Below are positions 35,248 to 43,332 of a DNA stretch of 58,027 nucleotides, piece after piece. A model generated the notes under the pieces. It was not told the DNA's origin. It worked only from the letters and a program-made list of their open reading frames with translations, and did no database searches. The stretch spans positions 1 to 58,027 of the forward strand of contig DWYB01000077.1 in the NCBI GenBank assembly GCA_019118885.1, in the 5' to 3' direction. Each line of letters begins with the position of its first letter. Position 1 is the stretch's first letter. Origin of the DNA: Candidatus Mediterraneibacter surreyensis (GTDB taxonomy: Bacteria; Bacillota; Clostridia; Lachnospirales; Lachnospiraceae). A program made the translations under genes and the position numbers.

Positions 35248-35644
35248 AATTCTCAACTTTTATCTTTGCAATTTTCTGATTCTTCAGATACCCGCACCGT
35301 TTCATTCCTTCCCGAACCACTTTATTCCAGTTTCCGGGAGAAAGACGGCAGATCGTATTATCGTCCAGTGTGATCTCGCATCCGCCCTCTGCCTCGCAGT
35401 TCTCTGAGCACTCTACCTTGTACATATTCTTCCGACTGATCGCCCCGATATCCTCAAGAGCATTTATCATGCGGTACACAGTAGCAACGCCGATTTTGTC
35501 ATCCGCCTTTGAGGCTTTATAAAATATCTCCTTGCAGCTTGCACAGTCATTCTCCAGGATGATATCTATGAGCACCAGACGCTGTTTTGTGATTCGGCAT
35601 CCGTTTTCTTTCAGTTTTTCAATAATCTGTTCTTTCTTACTCAC
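35246..35644 (-). CDS. Fur family metalloregulator
   Basis: A 132-residue Fur/Zur/PerR-type repressor: winged helix with ITKQRLVLIDIILENDCASCKEI and the recognition segment IGVATVYRMINALEDIGAI. The C-terminal metal region is atypical: cysteines appear as CSENCEAEGGCEITLDDNTIC, and the usual His-rich H-x-H-x-H segment before the dimerisation domain is lacking. This could mean altered metal sensing. It is the last gene of the feo-HMA block and ends in a strong terminator. Confidence 0.85.
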   Translation of the reverse strand: MSKKEQIIEKLKENGCRITKQRLVLIDIILENDCASCKEIFYKASKADDKIGVATVYRMINALEDIGAISRKNMYKVECSENCEAEGGCEITLDDNTICRLSPGNWNKVVREGMKRCGYLKNQKIAKIKVEN

Positions 35645-35698
35645 GGCTGTCTCCTGACGTTTAAATCTATCCTGTCACTCCTGCCTGATAGCGGAATT

Positions 35699-36067
35699 TC
35701 AGAATATACTGACTACTTTATATCCTGCTTCCTCCACAGCACGCTTCAGTTCCTCTTTATCCACATCGCGGTCGCAGGATACTTCCGCACTGTGTTTTCT
35801 CAGGCTGACTTTAGCTGTAGCTCCGTCTATGGCATTGATCGCTCTCGTCACATTGTTGACGCAGTTCTGACAGTGCATCCCCGAGATTTCGATCGTATAA
35901 TGCCCGGTCACCGGACCGTCCAGTTTCTTTTTCTTCGGTTTCGGCCTCTTGACTGTACCTGAACCGCCTCCGCAGCAGGCGCCCTCTCCTTTGAAATGTT
36001 TGATCGAGCTCTTTACTGCAAAAATAAGCACTACAATAAGAATTAATATAATGATCGCATTAACCAT
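35699..36067 (-). CDS. Membrane-anchored HMA metal-binding protein, FeoB-associated (copy 2)
   Basis: A 122-residue protein: one N-terminal transmembrane helix (IIILILIVVLIFAVKS), a cysteine-glycine linker (GEGACCGGGSG) and a basic stretch like FeoB-associated Cys-rich proteins, then an HMA domain with GMHCQNC. It ends VEEAGYKVVSIF. It is a paralogue of the upstream gene, and both lie in the feo operon. Relatives bind or pass on soft metals through CxxC; a link between iron uptake and metal trafficking is inferred from position. Confidence 0.85.
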   Translation of the reverse strand: MVNAIIILILIVVLIFAVKSSIKHFKGEGACCGGGSGTVKRPKPKKKKLDGPVTGHYTIEISGMHCQNCVNNVTRAINAIDGATAKVSLRKHSAEVSCDRDVDKEELKRAVEEAGYKVVSIF

Positions 36068-36089
36068 AATGCCCCTCCCTCTTTATAGG

Positions 36090-36464
36090 TCAGGATATAC
36101 TAACCACACGATATCCTATTCTTTCCACTGCATTTTTTAAGACATCATCATCAACTTTTCTGTCATAAGAAATCTTCGCTTTTCCGGATGACAGATTCAC
36201 TTCCGCTCTTACGCCGTCGATCTGATTCAGAGTCTGCGTTACACTCATCGCACAGTGCGCGCATGTCATTCCGGAGATCTGCATCGTTTTTCTGCCGATC
36301 ACGCGGCCCTCCAGTTTCTTTTTCGGCATCTTCCCGCTGCCGGGACAGCTTCCGCCGGCCGGACAGCCAATACATTTCACGCCGCTTTTTTTGGCTTTTA
36401 CAATATACCCGACTGCACATCCGATCAGGATCAGGAGAATAAGAACTGCAATAATATCTGCCAT
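36090..36464 (-). CDS. Membrane-anchored HMA metal-binding protein, FeoB-associated (copy 1)
   Basis: A 124-residue protein with the same build as its neighbour: transmembrane helix (IIAVLILLILIGCAVGYIV), Cys-rich segment KCIGCPAGGSCPGSG, Lys-rich linker and an HMA domain with GMTCAHC, ending VERIGYRVVSIS. I start at 36464 (MADIIAVL), eight bases after AAAGGA; the longer frame has no ribosome site. The tandem pair points to duplication within the feo operon. Confidence 0.85.
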   Translation of the reverse strand: MADIIAVLILLILIGCAVGYIVKAKKSGVKCIGCPAGGSCPGSGKMPKKKLEGRVIGRKTMQISGMTCAHCAMSVTQTLNQIDGVRAEVNLSSGKAKISYDRKVDDDVLKNAVERIGYRVVSIS

Positions 36465-36495
36465 AAACATCATCCTTTCTGCATTAACGTCAAGA

Positions 36496-36524
36496 GGTGG
36501 ACAAAGCAGGATACTCTGTCCACC
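36496..36524. other. Intercistronic stem-loop between feoB and the HMA genes
   Basis: GGTGGACA (36496-36503) and TGTCCACC (36517-36524) form a perfect 8-bp stem with a 13-base loop. On the transcribed strand it is followed by TCTTGACG, not by a T run, so it looks like an RNA-processing or stability element rather than a terminator. Confidence 0.5.
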
Positions 36525-36544
36525 GATGATCATTATATCATATC

Positions 36545-38542
36545 TTATGCGTGCAGGCTGTACTCTGCCGTAAATTCTTTATCTGACTTACGTATTCTCC
36601 ATATGATGATAGCTGCAAATACCAGGATTGCGATCAGGCCCGGAACGAATGCTGTTCCAAGAGCTCCTGTCGTAACAAGAGTACCGATCTGGTATACAAG
36701 GAACGCTACCGTATATCCGGTCGCAAGCTGGAGGCAGATACCGCCAAACAGCCATTTTCCACTCTTCATTTCAGAGTTCATCGCTCCGAGTGCCGCAAAG
36801 CACGGTGGTGTATAAAGGTTGAACATCAAGTATGCGAGAGCCGCTGCCTTTGTAAGCCCCATGATCGTAGCGACTTCACTTCCGCTTCCGACCAACGCCA
36901 GTTCATCTGTATCGATCAAGTTCGTAACTCCGTAAACAACCGCAAGAGTACCAACCACGTTCTCTTTTGCAATAAATCCTGTAATCGCCGCCGCTGCAAG
37001 CTGCCATACACCAAATCCAAGCGGAATGAACAGGATTGCAAACGGATGCGCAATGCTCGCAAGAATGGAAGTTCCTTCTGCGCCTTCTTCCACAAGCTGG
37101 AACTGCCAGTTAAAGCTCTGCATGATCTGTACAACAGTGTTGCACACGAGAATGATTGTTCCGGCTTTCACGATATATGCCTTACCACGCTCAAGCATGG
37201 ATACGCACGCTCTCTTCAGGCTCGGAAGTTTGTACTCCGGAAGCTCGATGATGAAGAAAGATTTACGGTATTTCTGTCCTGTGATTCTCTTCACAAGCAG
37301 AGCTCCCAAGAGAACCAGTACGATACCTACCAGATACATTGTAGCTGATACCCACCATGCATCTGCAAAGAATGCTCCTGCAAACAGTGCGATAACAGGG
37401 ATCTTAGCTCCGCACGGCATAAACGGTGTGAGCATCGCAGTTGTCCTGCGCTCTCTCTCGTTGCGGATCGTACGGGAAGCCATGACTCCCGGGATCGCGC
37501 ATCCTGTACCGATGACCATAGGTATTACGGATTTACCGGAAAGACCTACTCTCTTGAAGATCGGGTCAAGTACGACTGTCGCACGGGCCATATAACCGCA
37601 GTCCTCAAGAAGAGCAATCAGGAAATACATTACCATTACCAGCGGAAGGAATCCCACAACCGCGCCGACGCCGCCGATGATACCGTCAACAAGGAGCGCG
37701 TACAGAAGAGGATTTGCGTTCTCCATCAGTCCGCCTACCCAGCCCTGGAAGGTCTCGATCCAGCCAACCAGCCAGTCAGCGATCCATGTTCCCACCGTAG
37801 TCTGGGATATGTAGAATACAAGGAAGATCACAAGTGCAAAGATCGGGATACCGATGATCTTATGAGTAATGACAGCATCGATCTTATCCTGTATGTTTTT
37901 GTCTTTTGTAAAGACTTTCCTCTTCTCTACCTGTTTTACAATGCCGTTGACAAACTCAAAACGTTTTCTGTCGGCAGCCTCGACCGCATTCTTATCATGC
38001 AGATCGATATCCGCCTGGACGTAAGGAGCTTTCTGACCTTTTCCTTTTAAAGAAGCCGCAGCAGCGACAACCTCTTTCAGACCTTCATGTCCTGAAGAGG
38101 TAGAGATCGTCTTGATGACCGGGCATCCCAGCTTCTCGGAGAGAAGATTTTCATCAATCTTCGTCTGCTTCTTGTCTGTTATATCACTTTTGTTCAGAGC
38201 TACAACCACCGGAACTCCCAGCTCCAGAAGCTGTGTGGTGAAAAACAGGCTTCGGCTTAAGTTGGTCGCGTCCACGATGTTGATGATCGCATCCGGATTT
38301 TCATTTTTTACATAGCTGCTGGTGATACTCTCCTCTGAAGTAAATGGAGACATGGAATAGGCTCCCGGCAGGTCTACCGCTACCAGTTCCTCCGCCCCGT
38401 CATAATAAGCCTTTTTGATAAGGCTTTCCTTTCGCTCTACCGTAACACCGGCCCAGTTTCCAACACGCTCGTTCCTTCCGGTCAACGCGTTGTACATGGT
38501 CGTCTTACCGCTGTTAGGATTTCCTGCAAAAGCAATTCTCAT
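36545..38542 (-). CDS. feoB: Ferrous iron transport protein B
   Basis: A 665-residue Fe(II) importer: N-terminal GTPase with G1 GNPNSGKT (7-14), G3 DLPGAYS (57-63) and G4 NKSD (117-120), followed by two large membrane Gate regions (for example MVIGTGCAIPGVMASRTIR, FMPCGAKIPVIALF and YTPPCFAALGAMN). The conserved membrane cysteines in TGCAIPG and MPCGAK are present. I start at 38542 (MRIAFAGNP) behind AAGGAGGA. It is downstream of feoA and upstream of the HMA pair in one operon. Confidence 0.95.
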   Translation of the reverse strand: MRIAFAGNPNSGKTTMYNALTGRNERVGNWAGVTVERKESLIKKAYYDGAEELVAVDLPGAYSMSPFTSEESITSSYVKNENPDAIINIVDATNLSRSLFFTTQLLELGVPVVVALNKSDITDKKQTKIDENLLSEKLGCPVIKTISTSSGHEGLKEVVAAAASLKGKGQKAPYVQADIDLHDKNAVEAADRKRFEFVNGIVKQVEKRKVFTKDKNIQDKIDAVITHKIIGIPIFALVIFLVFYISQTTVGTWIADWLVGWIETFQGWVGGLMENANPLLYALLVDGIIGGVGAVVGFLPLVMVMYFLIALLEDCGYMARATVVLDPIFKRVGLSGKSVIPMVIGTGCAIPGVMASRTIRNERERRTTAMLTPFMPCGAKIPVIALFAGAFFADAWWVSATMYLVGIVLVLLGALLVKRITGQKYRKSFFIIELPEYKLPSLKRACVSMLERGKAYIVKAGTIILVCNTVVQIMQSFNWQFQLVEEGAEGTSILASIAHPFAILFIPLGFGVWQLAAAAITGFIAKENVVGTLAVVYGVTNLIDTDELALVGSGSEVATIMGLTKAAALAYLMFNLYTPPCFAALGAMNSEMKSGKWLFGGICLQLATGYTVAFLVYQIGTLVTTGALGTAFVPGLIAILVFAAIIIWRIRKSDKEFTAEYSLHA

Positions 38543-38568
38543 CTTACAATTCTCCTCCTTCATTCCGA

Positions 38569-38582
38569 TTAGCATAGACTAA
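38569..38582. promoter_or_regulatory. DtxR-like half-palindrome in front of feoB
   Basis: TTAG-CATAGA-CTAA lies between the feoA terminator-like hairpin and feoB. The TTAG/CTAA arms match the flanks of DtxR/IdeR-type sites and the CTAACA units upstream of feoA, so feoB may have its own regulated initiation. Confidence 0.4.
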
Positions 38583-38591
38583 CCTTGGTGC

Positions 38592-38619
38592 AAAAAAAAT
38601 AGTAAAAAATTACTATTTT
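38592..38619 (-). terminator. AT-rich terminator/attenuator between feoA and feoB
   Basis: On the minus strand AAAATAGTAA (38619-38610) pairs with TTACTATTTT (38605-38596) across a four-base loop; with the arm's own final residues the strand then gives eight T (38599-38592). It starts 12 bp after the feoA stop. Only A-T-rich pairs hold it, so it probably attenuates rather than fully stops feoB expression. Confidence 0.65.
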
Positions 38620-38631
38620 CTTTTTTTATTT

Positions 38632-38844
38632 TTATATTGAAATAGCTTGCGCTAAATCAGTATCAATATTGTACCGTCCGTCTTTGATAGAGACCACACA
38701 GCCGCCCCTGACACGGGAGACCACGGTAATAGGCTCTCCGCTGTAACACCCAAGCGAAAACAGGAACGCCTCCATTTCCTCATCATCCGTCATAATATCC
38801 TTTATGATATATTCTTTTCCTTCTTCAGCGTCTAATAAGTTCAT
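38632..38844 (-). CDS. feoA: Ferrous iron transport protein A
   Basis: A 70-residue SH3-like FeoA protein, a cytosolic partner of FeoB. It has EGKEYIIKDIM, MEAFLFSLGCYSGEPITVVS and RYNIDTDLAQAISI, matching the compact FeoA fold. The start has a GAGAGGAG site. Its promoter region holds the 20-bp-period repeat array shared with the divergent DtxR-type gene. Confidence 0.9.
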   Translation of the reverse strand: MNLLDAEEGKEYIIKDIMTDDEEMEAFLFSLGCYSGEPITVVSRVRGGCVVSIKDGRYNIDTDLAQAISI

Positions 38845-38893
38845 GTTCCGCTCCTCTCAACACATTGCATCTTAATCAGTATATCTGCATTCA

Positions 38894-38958
38894 TAACATA
38901 TGATTGTTTCGTCTAACAAATAAACGTTTCATCTAACAGATGATAGTTTAAACTAACA
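38894..38958. promoter_or_regulatory. Tandem operator array between feoA and the DtxR-type gene (20-bp period)
   Basis: Three 13-bp direct repeats, GTTTCGTCTAACA (38906), GTTTCATCTAACA (38926) and GTTTAAACTAACA (38946), start exactly 20 bp apart. A fourth, degenerate copy keeps TAACA at 38894-38898 with the same period. The last unit lies in the palindrome TAGTTTAAACTA and the first in TTGTT-AGACGA-AACAA (minus strand). The array covers a possible feoA promoter (TTGTTA, TATGAA). It is probably the binding site of the DtxR-type protein. Confidence 0.75.
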
Positions 38959-39017
38959 TCCATTATTTGTCAATGCTTTTTGAACAAATTTCTCATTTTT
39001 CTTGCAGCAATTAAAGT

Positions 39018-39046
39018 TTGCCGATACTGACCGGATATGATATACT
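39018..39046 (+). promoter_or_regulatory. Promoter of the DtxR-type regulator gene
   Basis: TTGCCG (39018-39023) and TATACT (39041-39046) are 17 nt apart, 41 bp upstream of the ATG at 39087. The site rules out the longer in-frame start at 39018. Confidence 0.7.
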
Positions 39047-39086
39047 AAATAGAAAGCATTTCAAAAATAAGAGCGAGGTGAAACTA

Positions 39087-39446
39087 ATGCACGGAAATGA
39101 ATCAGCTGAGAACTATCTGGAAACAATCCTGATCTTAAGCCAGCGCCTCCCTGTAGTACGTTCTGTTGATATCGCAACAGAGCTCGACTTCAAAAAGTCC
39201 AGCGTCAGTGTCGCTATGAAAAAGCTGAGGGAAAACGGACATATTGTCGTTTCTCCGGAAGGATATATCACACTTACGGAATCCGGGAAAAAAATAGCAG
39301 ACTGCATCTATGAACGGCATACACTCCTCTCATCCTGGCTGGAACGCCTCGGTGTAGACCCAAAAGTGGCCGCGGAAGACGCATGCCGGATCGAACATGT
39401 TATCAGCGCAGAGAGCTTTGACGCTATCAAAAGACATATAAAATAA
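39087..39446 (+). CDS. DtxR family iron-dependent repressor
   Basis: A 119-residue regulator: helix-turn-helix (VVRSVDIATELDFKKSSVSV), wing (GHIVVSPEGYITLTESG) and dimerisation/metal domain ending KVAAEDACRIEHVISAESFD. The C-x-x-E-H pattern in ACRIEH matches the iron-type DtxR/IdeR metal site rather than the E-x-x-E-H of MntR. There is no C-terminal SH3 domain. It has a GAGGTG site and its own promoter, and it faces feoA across the operator array, so it probably senses Fe(II) and represses feo and itself. Confidence 0.88.
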   Translation: MHGNESAENYLETILILSQRLPVVRSVDIATELDFKKSSVSVAMKKLRENGHIVVSPEGYITLTESGKKIADCIYERHTLLSSWLERLGVDPKVAAEDACRIEHVISAESFDAIKRHIK

Positions 39447-39477
39447 GCGGTGCCAGCAATTGCTGATACCGCTTATT
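39442..39477. terminator. Bidirectional terminator
   Basis: AATAAGCGGT (39442-39451) pairs with ACCGCTTATT (39468-39477), with the inner palindrome CAGCAATTGCTG. T-rich sequence follows on both strands. It overlaps the stop of the DtxR-type gene and faces the end of the oxidoreductase gene at 39501. Confidence 0.85.
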
Positions 39478-39500
39478 CTTTATTTCGGCCCCATATGTTT

Positions 39501-40577
39501 TCAGGCCCATATCTGCGTTTCCAGTCTGATCTCCTTATTCGGATGAGCCAGCGCTTCATCCATCTTAAGACAGATATACATATCCTGCAGCGCGCTTCTC
39601 AGGCTGTAGAACTCTTCTCCCGTCTTCAGGTAATCCCCCATCTTCTTCATGCAGGAAGCCACTGCGATCTCATCGTCATTCAACCGCGCGTTTGCAAAGG
39701 GATTTCTGTATAAAAATTCCTCACCAAGCATAATTCCATAATGAGCCCATTCCTGATTCCCGTAGACGCCCAGATCAATCCTGTTAAGCTGCTGTGTAAC
39801 AGGAACATTATCCTCCGTCAGATAACGGACAGTCATATCGTCTATCTCTCCACGCACTCCCTGCACCGTCAACTGGCGTGTCCGGATAAACGAATGATAC
39901 TGAGCCGGATCTGAAAAGTCAAAGAAAGCCACCTTTCCGCTGTCAAACTCCATCGTCAGCCTGTCCCGGGAGCAGGAAAAGATATCTCCGTCAAAGACCA
40001 TTCCATCTCTTCCGTAAGTCTCTGTAACATCAAACCAGAAACGTTTTCCATAGATAACGCCATTCTCATATCCCACATCAAGGAAACGTCGGATCATGCT
40101 CGCTCCATGATAGCCGTGCAGGGAAGAAATGTTGATATTTTCTACCCTGCCCAGCCGACCGTCCCGGATCACTTTATCCCAGGCGGCGTACAGGGGCTGC
40201 TGGATATACTGCTCTGCGATCTGCACTTTCGCATCGTATTTCTTATATTGTTCCCACAATGCATTCAGGCAGTCCATCTCCTCCGCCGGCGGAGTCTCGC
40301 ACAGTACAGGGATCCCCCGCTCAAACAGACGCTCCAGATACCCGGAGGTAATCCCCCGCTTCACCGACAGCACAACATAATCCGGATCATCAGCCAGAAG
40401 TTCTTCCAATGTCTGAACAGTCCTGACATTATGCCTGCGTCCGAACGCTTCTCCTTTTTCTTTATCCCGTATCAATACTTTTGTTAGTTCAAATTGCTCA
40501 GGAACAGCCTTTGCTATGCGGATATAAAACTCCGCCCGCCAGCCGGAACCGATAAGCCCAAATCTGATCTTGTCCAT
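39501..40577 (-). CDS. Gfo/Idh/MocA family oxidoreductase (copy 1)
   Basis: A 358-residue NAD(P)-dependent oxidoreductase acting on sugars or cyclitols. The nucleotide motif is GLIGSGWRAEF. The canonical E-K-P is replaced by C-E-T-P-P. It shares SLHGYHG, RRFLDVGYENG, RGEIDDMTVRYL, NPFANARLNDDEIAVASC and FYSLRSALQDMY with the second copy at 49365. It is the last gene of the LacI-linked sugar ABC operon (15-bp gap after the aldo/keto reductase). The substrate is unknown. Confidence 0.85.
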   Translation of the reverse strand: MDKIRFGLIGSGWRAEFYIRIAKAVPEQFELTKVLIRDKEKGEAFGRRHNVRTVQTLEELLADDPDYVVLSVKRGITSGYLERLFERGIPVLCETPPAEEMDCLNALWEQYKKYDAKVQIAEQYIQQPLYAAWDKVIRDGRLGRVENINISSLHGYHGASMIRRFLDVGYENGVIYGKRFWFDVTETYGRDGMVFDGDIFSCSRDRLTMEFDSGKVAFFDFSDPAQYHSFIRTRQLTVQGVRGEIDDMTVRYLTEDNVPVTQQLNRIDLGVYGNQEWAHYGIMLGEEFLYRNPFANARLNDDEIAVASCMKKMGDYLKTGEEFYSLRSALQDMYICLKMDEALAHPNKEIRLETQIWA

Positions 40578-40592
40578 TCCACGCCCTCCTTT

Positions 40593-41489
40593 TTACGGAA
40601 CAGAATAACCTCTTGACGCTTCCAGGATCTGATACCATTCGTCATAAGAAAGTTTCATCTCCAGCGCATCCACTGCACTTTTCACTCTTCCTGCATTCAT
40701 AGTTCCCGTGATCGCGGCAATCCCCACCGGATGCACGAACAGCCACGCATACATGATTACATCGATGGATGTTCCATGAGCGTCAGCGATCTCTCCAAGC
40801 ACTTTCCTCAAACGCACAGACTGTTCATCCTGCCCGCCAAAAACGCTGCCGCCGCCGAGAGGTGACCATGCCATAAGCGGCATCCTTCTGTAAAATGCAT
40901 TATCAGTCACACCATTAAAATAGTTTTCCGTGTTTTTGACCGACAGTTCTACCTGGTTTATGACGATTCTGTTCTTCATATAACTCTGCAGTGTCTCAAT
41001 CTGATAAGGCATGAAGTTGGACACGCCTACATAGCGTACCTTTCCTTCTGCCACAAGCGTATCCAGGGCATCCGCGGTCTCCGCCGGATCTCCCAGCGGG
41101 TCGGGCCTGTGTACAAGCAGGATATCCACATGATCCGTGCCAAAATTCTGAAGAGATTCATCCATCTCACGTATGATCTCTTCTTTGGATGAGTTATAAT
41201 AGATCGTTTTATTCCCGTATCTTTCTTTCAATACGATACCTGTCTTTGTGATGAGCTGCATCTTCTCACGAATCTCAGGCTTCTTTCGCAGAACCGCATC
41301 TCCAAAAAGCTTTTCACATGTGTATCCGCCATACACAGGCGCATGGTCAAATGTTGTCACACCCATATCCATGCATGATTCAACAAACCTCAGGAAGTTG
41401 TCGCCCTCCATCTTCGCATCAGCAGCACGCATACACCCTGCCGTAACCTGCGATATTTCAAATGATTCATCGATCTTAATACTCTTCAT
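40593..41489 (-). CDS. Aldo/keto reductase
   Basis: A 298-residue NADPH-dependent reductase with a TIM-barrel fold. Catalytic residues are visible: D in TTFDHAPVYGGY, K in LITKTGI and H in ILLVHRPDPLGD. GVSNF and the C-terminal GTMNAGRV (phosphate-binding) also fit. It resembles YdhF-like reductases. Located between the sugar permease (11 bp) and the Gfo/Idh enzyme gene, it probably reduces a keto or aldehyde sugar intermediate from the same pathway. Confidence 0.88.
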   Translation of the reverse strand: MKSIKIDESFEISQVTAGCMRAADAKMEGDNFLRFVESCMDMGVTTFDHAPVYGGYTCEKLFGDAVLRKKPEIREKMQLITKTGIVLKERYGNKTIYYNSSKEEIIREMDESLQNFGTDHVDILLVHRPDPLGDPAETADALDTLVAEGKVRYVGVSNFMPYQIETLQSYMKNRIVINQVELSVKNTENYFNGVTDNAFYRRMPLMAWSPLGGGSVFGGQDEQSVRLRKVLGEIADAHGTSIDVIMYAWLFVHPVGIAAITGTMNAGRVKSAVDALEMKLSYDEWYQILEASRGYSVP

Positions 41490-41500
41490 CTTGTCTCTCC

Positions 41501-42340
41501 TTATTCTTTTATTCCTCCCGTTGTCAGTCCTGCTATTATCTTTTTCTGGAATATAAGTACCAGAATAATCAGCGGAACTGTCACCACGATAGATGCCGCG
41601 GCGATATCGCCCCAGGGAAGTTCATAATTGCTCGGAAGCATGGCGATTCCCACCGGAACAGTCCTCATCAGGTCATTGGTCATAAATGTCAGAGCATAGA
41701 TGTATTCGTTCCACGCATTGATAAATACGATCAGAGCCACCGAGAATATAGCCGGTTTGATAAGTGGAAGCATGATCCTGAAAAAGATCCCCGCCCGGGA
41801 ACATCCGTCGATCTTCGCAGCCTCCTCATATCCTTTGGGAAGCTGAGCGAAAAAGTTTGTCAGAAGCCAGATCGCCATCGGAAGCGCGAAGGTTATATAT
41901 GGTATAATCAGACCCGGATATGTGTTTAACAGTCCGAACTGCCTCTCCAGCAGATAGATCGGGCTCAATGTCGCGATTGCCGGGAACATGGAAATACTTA
42001 AGATCGCCATCAGAAGCGGTTTCTTTCCCCTGAATCTCAATCTCGCGAGCGCGTACGCTGCAGAAGCTCCTACCAGAAGTCCTAGGATCGTGGTACAGAG
42101 CGCTACAATAAAGCTGTTTATCAGATATCTGAAAAACGGATGCTTCTGAAAGATATTAAAATAATACTGTATGTTTATCTCACTCGGTATCCATTTCGCC
42201 GGTATCGCAGAAATTTCAGACAACGGCTTGATCGATGTCAGAAACTGCCACAAAAACGGCAGAATAATAATTCCGACAAACAGAATGACAAACAGATAGA
42301 ATATGATCTGTCCTATGTTATGTACTGCTTTTCTTTTCAT
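41501..42340 (-). CDS. Carbohydrate ABC transporter permease (MalG type), system 1
   Basis: A 279-residue permease with six transmembrane helices. The EAA loop is EEAAKIDGCSRAGIFFRIML, and the C-terminus reads KKIIAGLTTGGIKE, as usual for MalG types. The start at 42340 has a GAGGGTG site; the longer frame is not supported. It follows the MalF-type gene by 19 bp. Confidence 0.92.
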   Translation of the reverse strand: MKRKAVHNIGQIIFYLFVILFVGIIILPFLWQFLTSIKPLSEISAIPAKWIPSEINIQYYFNIFQKHPFFRYLINSFIVALCTTILGLLVGASAAYALARLRFRGKKPLLMAILSISMFPAIATLSPIYLLERQFGLLNTYPGLIIPYITFALPMAIWLLTNFFAQLPKGYEEAAKIDGCSRAGIFFRIMLPLIKPAIFSVALIVFINAWNEYIYALTFMTNDLMRTVPVGIAMLPSNYELPWGDIAAASIVVTVPLIILVLIFQKKIIAGLTTGGIKE

Positions 42341-42359
42341 TGATCCACCCTCTCTTTCG

Positions 42360-43274
42360 TCACTCCAAAGCTCCGGTAAGCTGGTCACCCATGGCTCTCA
42401 TATAAATAAGACTTATTATGAATACAATGACGAACACCAGTACCGCCAGAGCCGATCCATATCCAAAGTCAAGGAACTTCATCAGATTGTTGTAGGCATA
42501 TAGAGAAACACTTTCCGTCTGGTTCGCACCTCCGGTCATAACCGAGACAAGATCATATACACGGAAAGCATCCAATGTACGGAATAATAAAGCTACCAGT
42601 ACAGTGCCTTTTACATTCGGAATCGTCACATAACGAAATCTCTGGAATACATTCGCCCCATCGATCTTAGCCGCTTCATACAGTTCTTCCGGTATGATCT
42701 GCAGTCCTGCAAGGATCAGCAGCGCCATATACGGAGCTGTTTTCCATACGTCCGTGATGACCAGTGCCATAAAAGAACCATCCGCCGTGCTAAGCCATGC
42801 CTTATAACTGTCAATGATCCCCAGCCTGTACAACACATCATTAAACAATCCATACTGGTCATTGTAAATAAATTTCCACATCATCGCAGATACGGATGTT
42901 GGGATGGCCCACGGGATCAGAATTGCAGCTCGAACGATTCCTCGTCCTTTAAAAGCCTTATTCATAACCAGAGCTGCCGCAAAACCGATGATTAACTCAA
43001 AAAATACTGTTGTCACTGTAAACTTTAAAGTAAATATAATCGAGTTCAGTGCCCTTTCGTCTTTAAATATTTCCGCATAATTCTTCAGACCGATAAACGG
43101 GTAACCACTGCCCGGATCTGTCAGCACCATCTCGTGCAGACTTAGCCAGAAGGTTCTCAGGACGGGGTATACCGCTACGATCAGCAGCATAATAATCGCC
43201 GGCGCCATCATAATCCAGGCATCCCTGCTCTCATGTTTCATAAGAGTACTGTATTTTTTCTTTCTACCCACCAT
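42360..43274 (-). CDS. Carbohydrate ABC transporter permease (MalF type), system 1
   Basis: A 304-residue permease with six transmembrane helices (for example WIMMAPAIIMLLIVAVYPVL) and the EAA loop YEAAKIDGANVFQRFRYVTI. With the MalG-type partner it forms the pore of a sugar importer. It follows the binding-protein gene, separated by a terminator-like hairpin that should lower permease levels relative to binding protein. Confidence 0.92.
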   Translation of the reverse strand: MVGRKKKYSTLMKHESRDAWIMMAPAIIMLLIVAVYPVLRTFWLSLHEMVLTDPGSGYPFIGLKNYAEIFKDERALNSIIFTLKFTVTTVFFELIIGFAAALVMNKAFKGRGIVRAAILIPWAIPTSVSAMMWKFIYNDQYGLFNDVLYRLGIIDSYKAWLSTADGSFMALVITDVWKTAPYMALLILAGLQIIPEELYEAAKIDGANVFQRFRYVTIPNVKGTVLVALLFRTLDAFRVYDLVSVMTGGANQTESVSLYAYNNLMKFLDFGYGSALAVLVFVIVFIISLIYMRAMGDQLTGALE

Positions 43275-43290
43275 GTTGCCTCCTTCAAAT

Positions 43291-43323
43291 CAAAAGGCAG
43301 TGTGCCAGCCTGGCGCACTGCCT
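43291..43323 (-). terminator. Intercistronic hairpin after sugar-binding protein gene 1
   Basis: On the minus strand AGGCAGTG plus GCCA pairs with TGGC plus CACTGCCT (43323-43316, 43314-43311, 43307-43304, 43302-43295), with one mismatch pair and a 3-base loop, then TTTTG. Partial termination here would favour the binding protein. Confidence 0.7.
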
Positions 43324-43332
43324 ACCGTCCTG

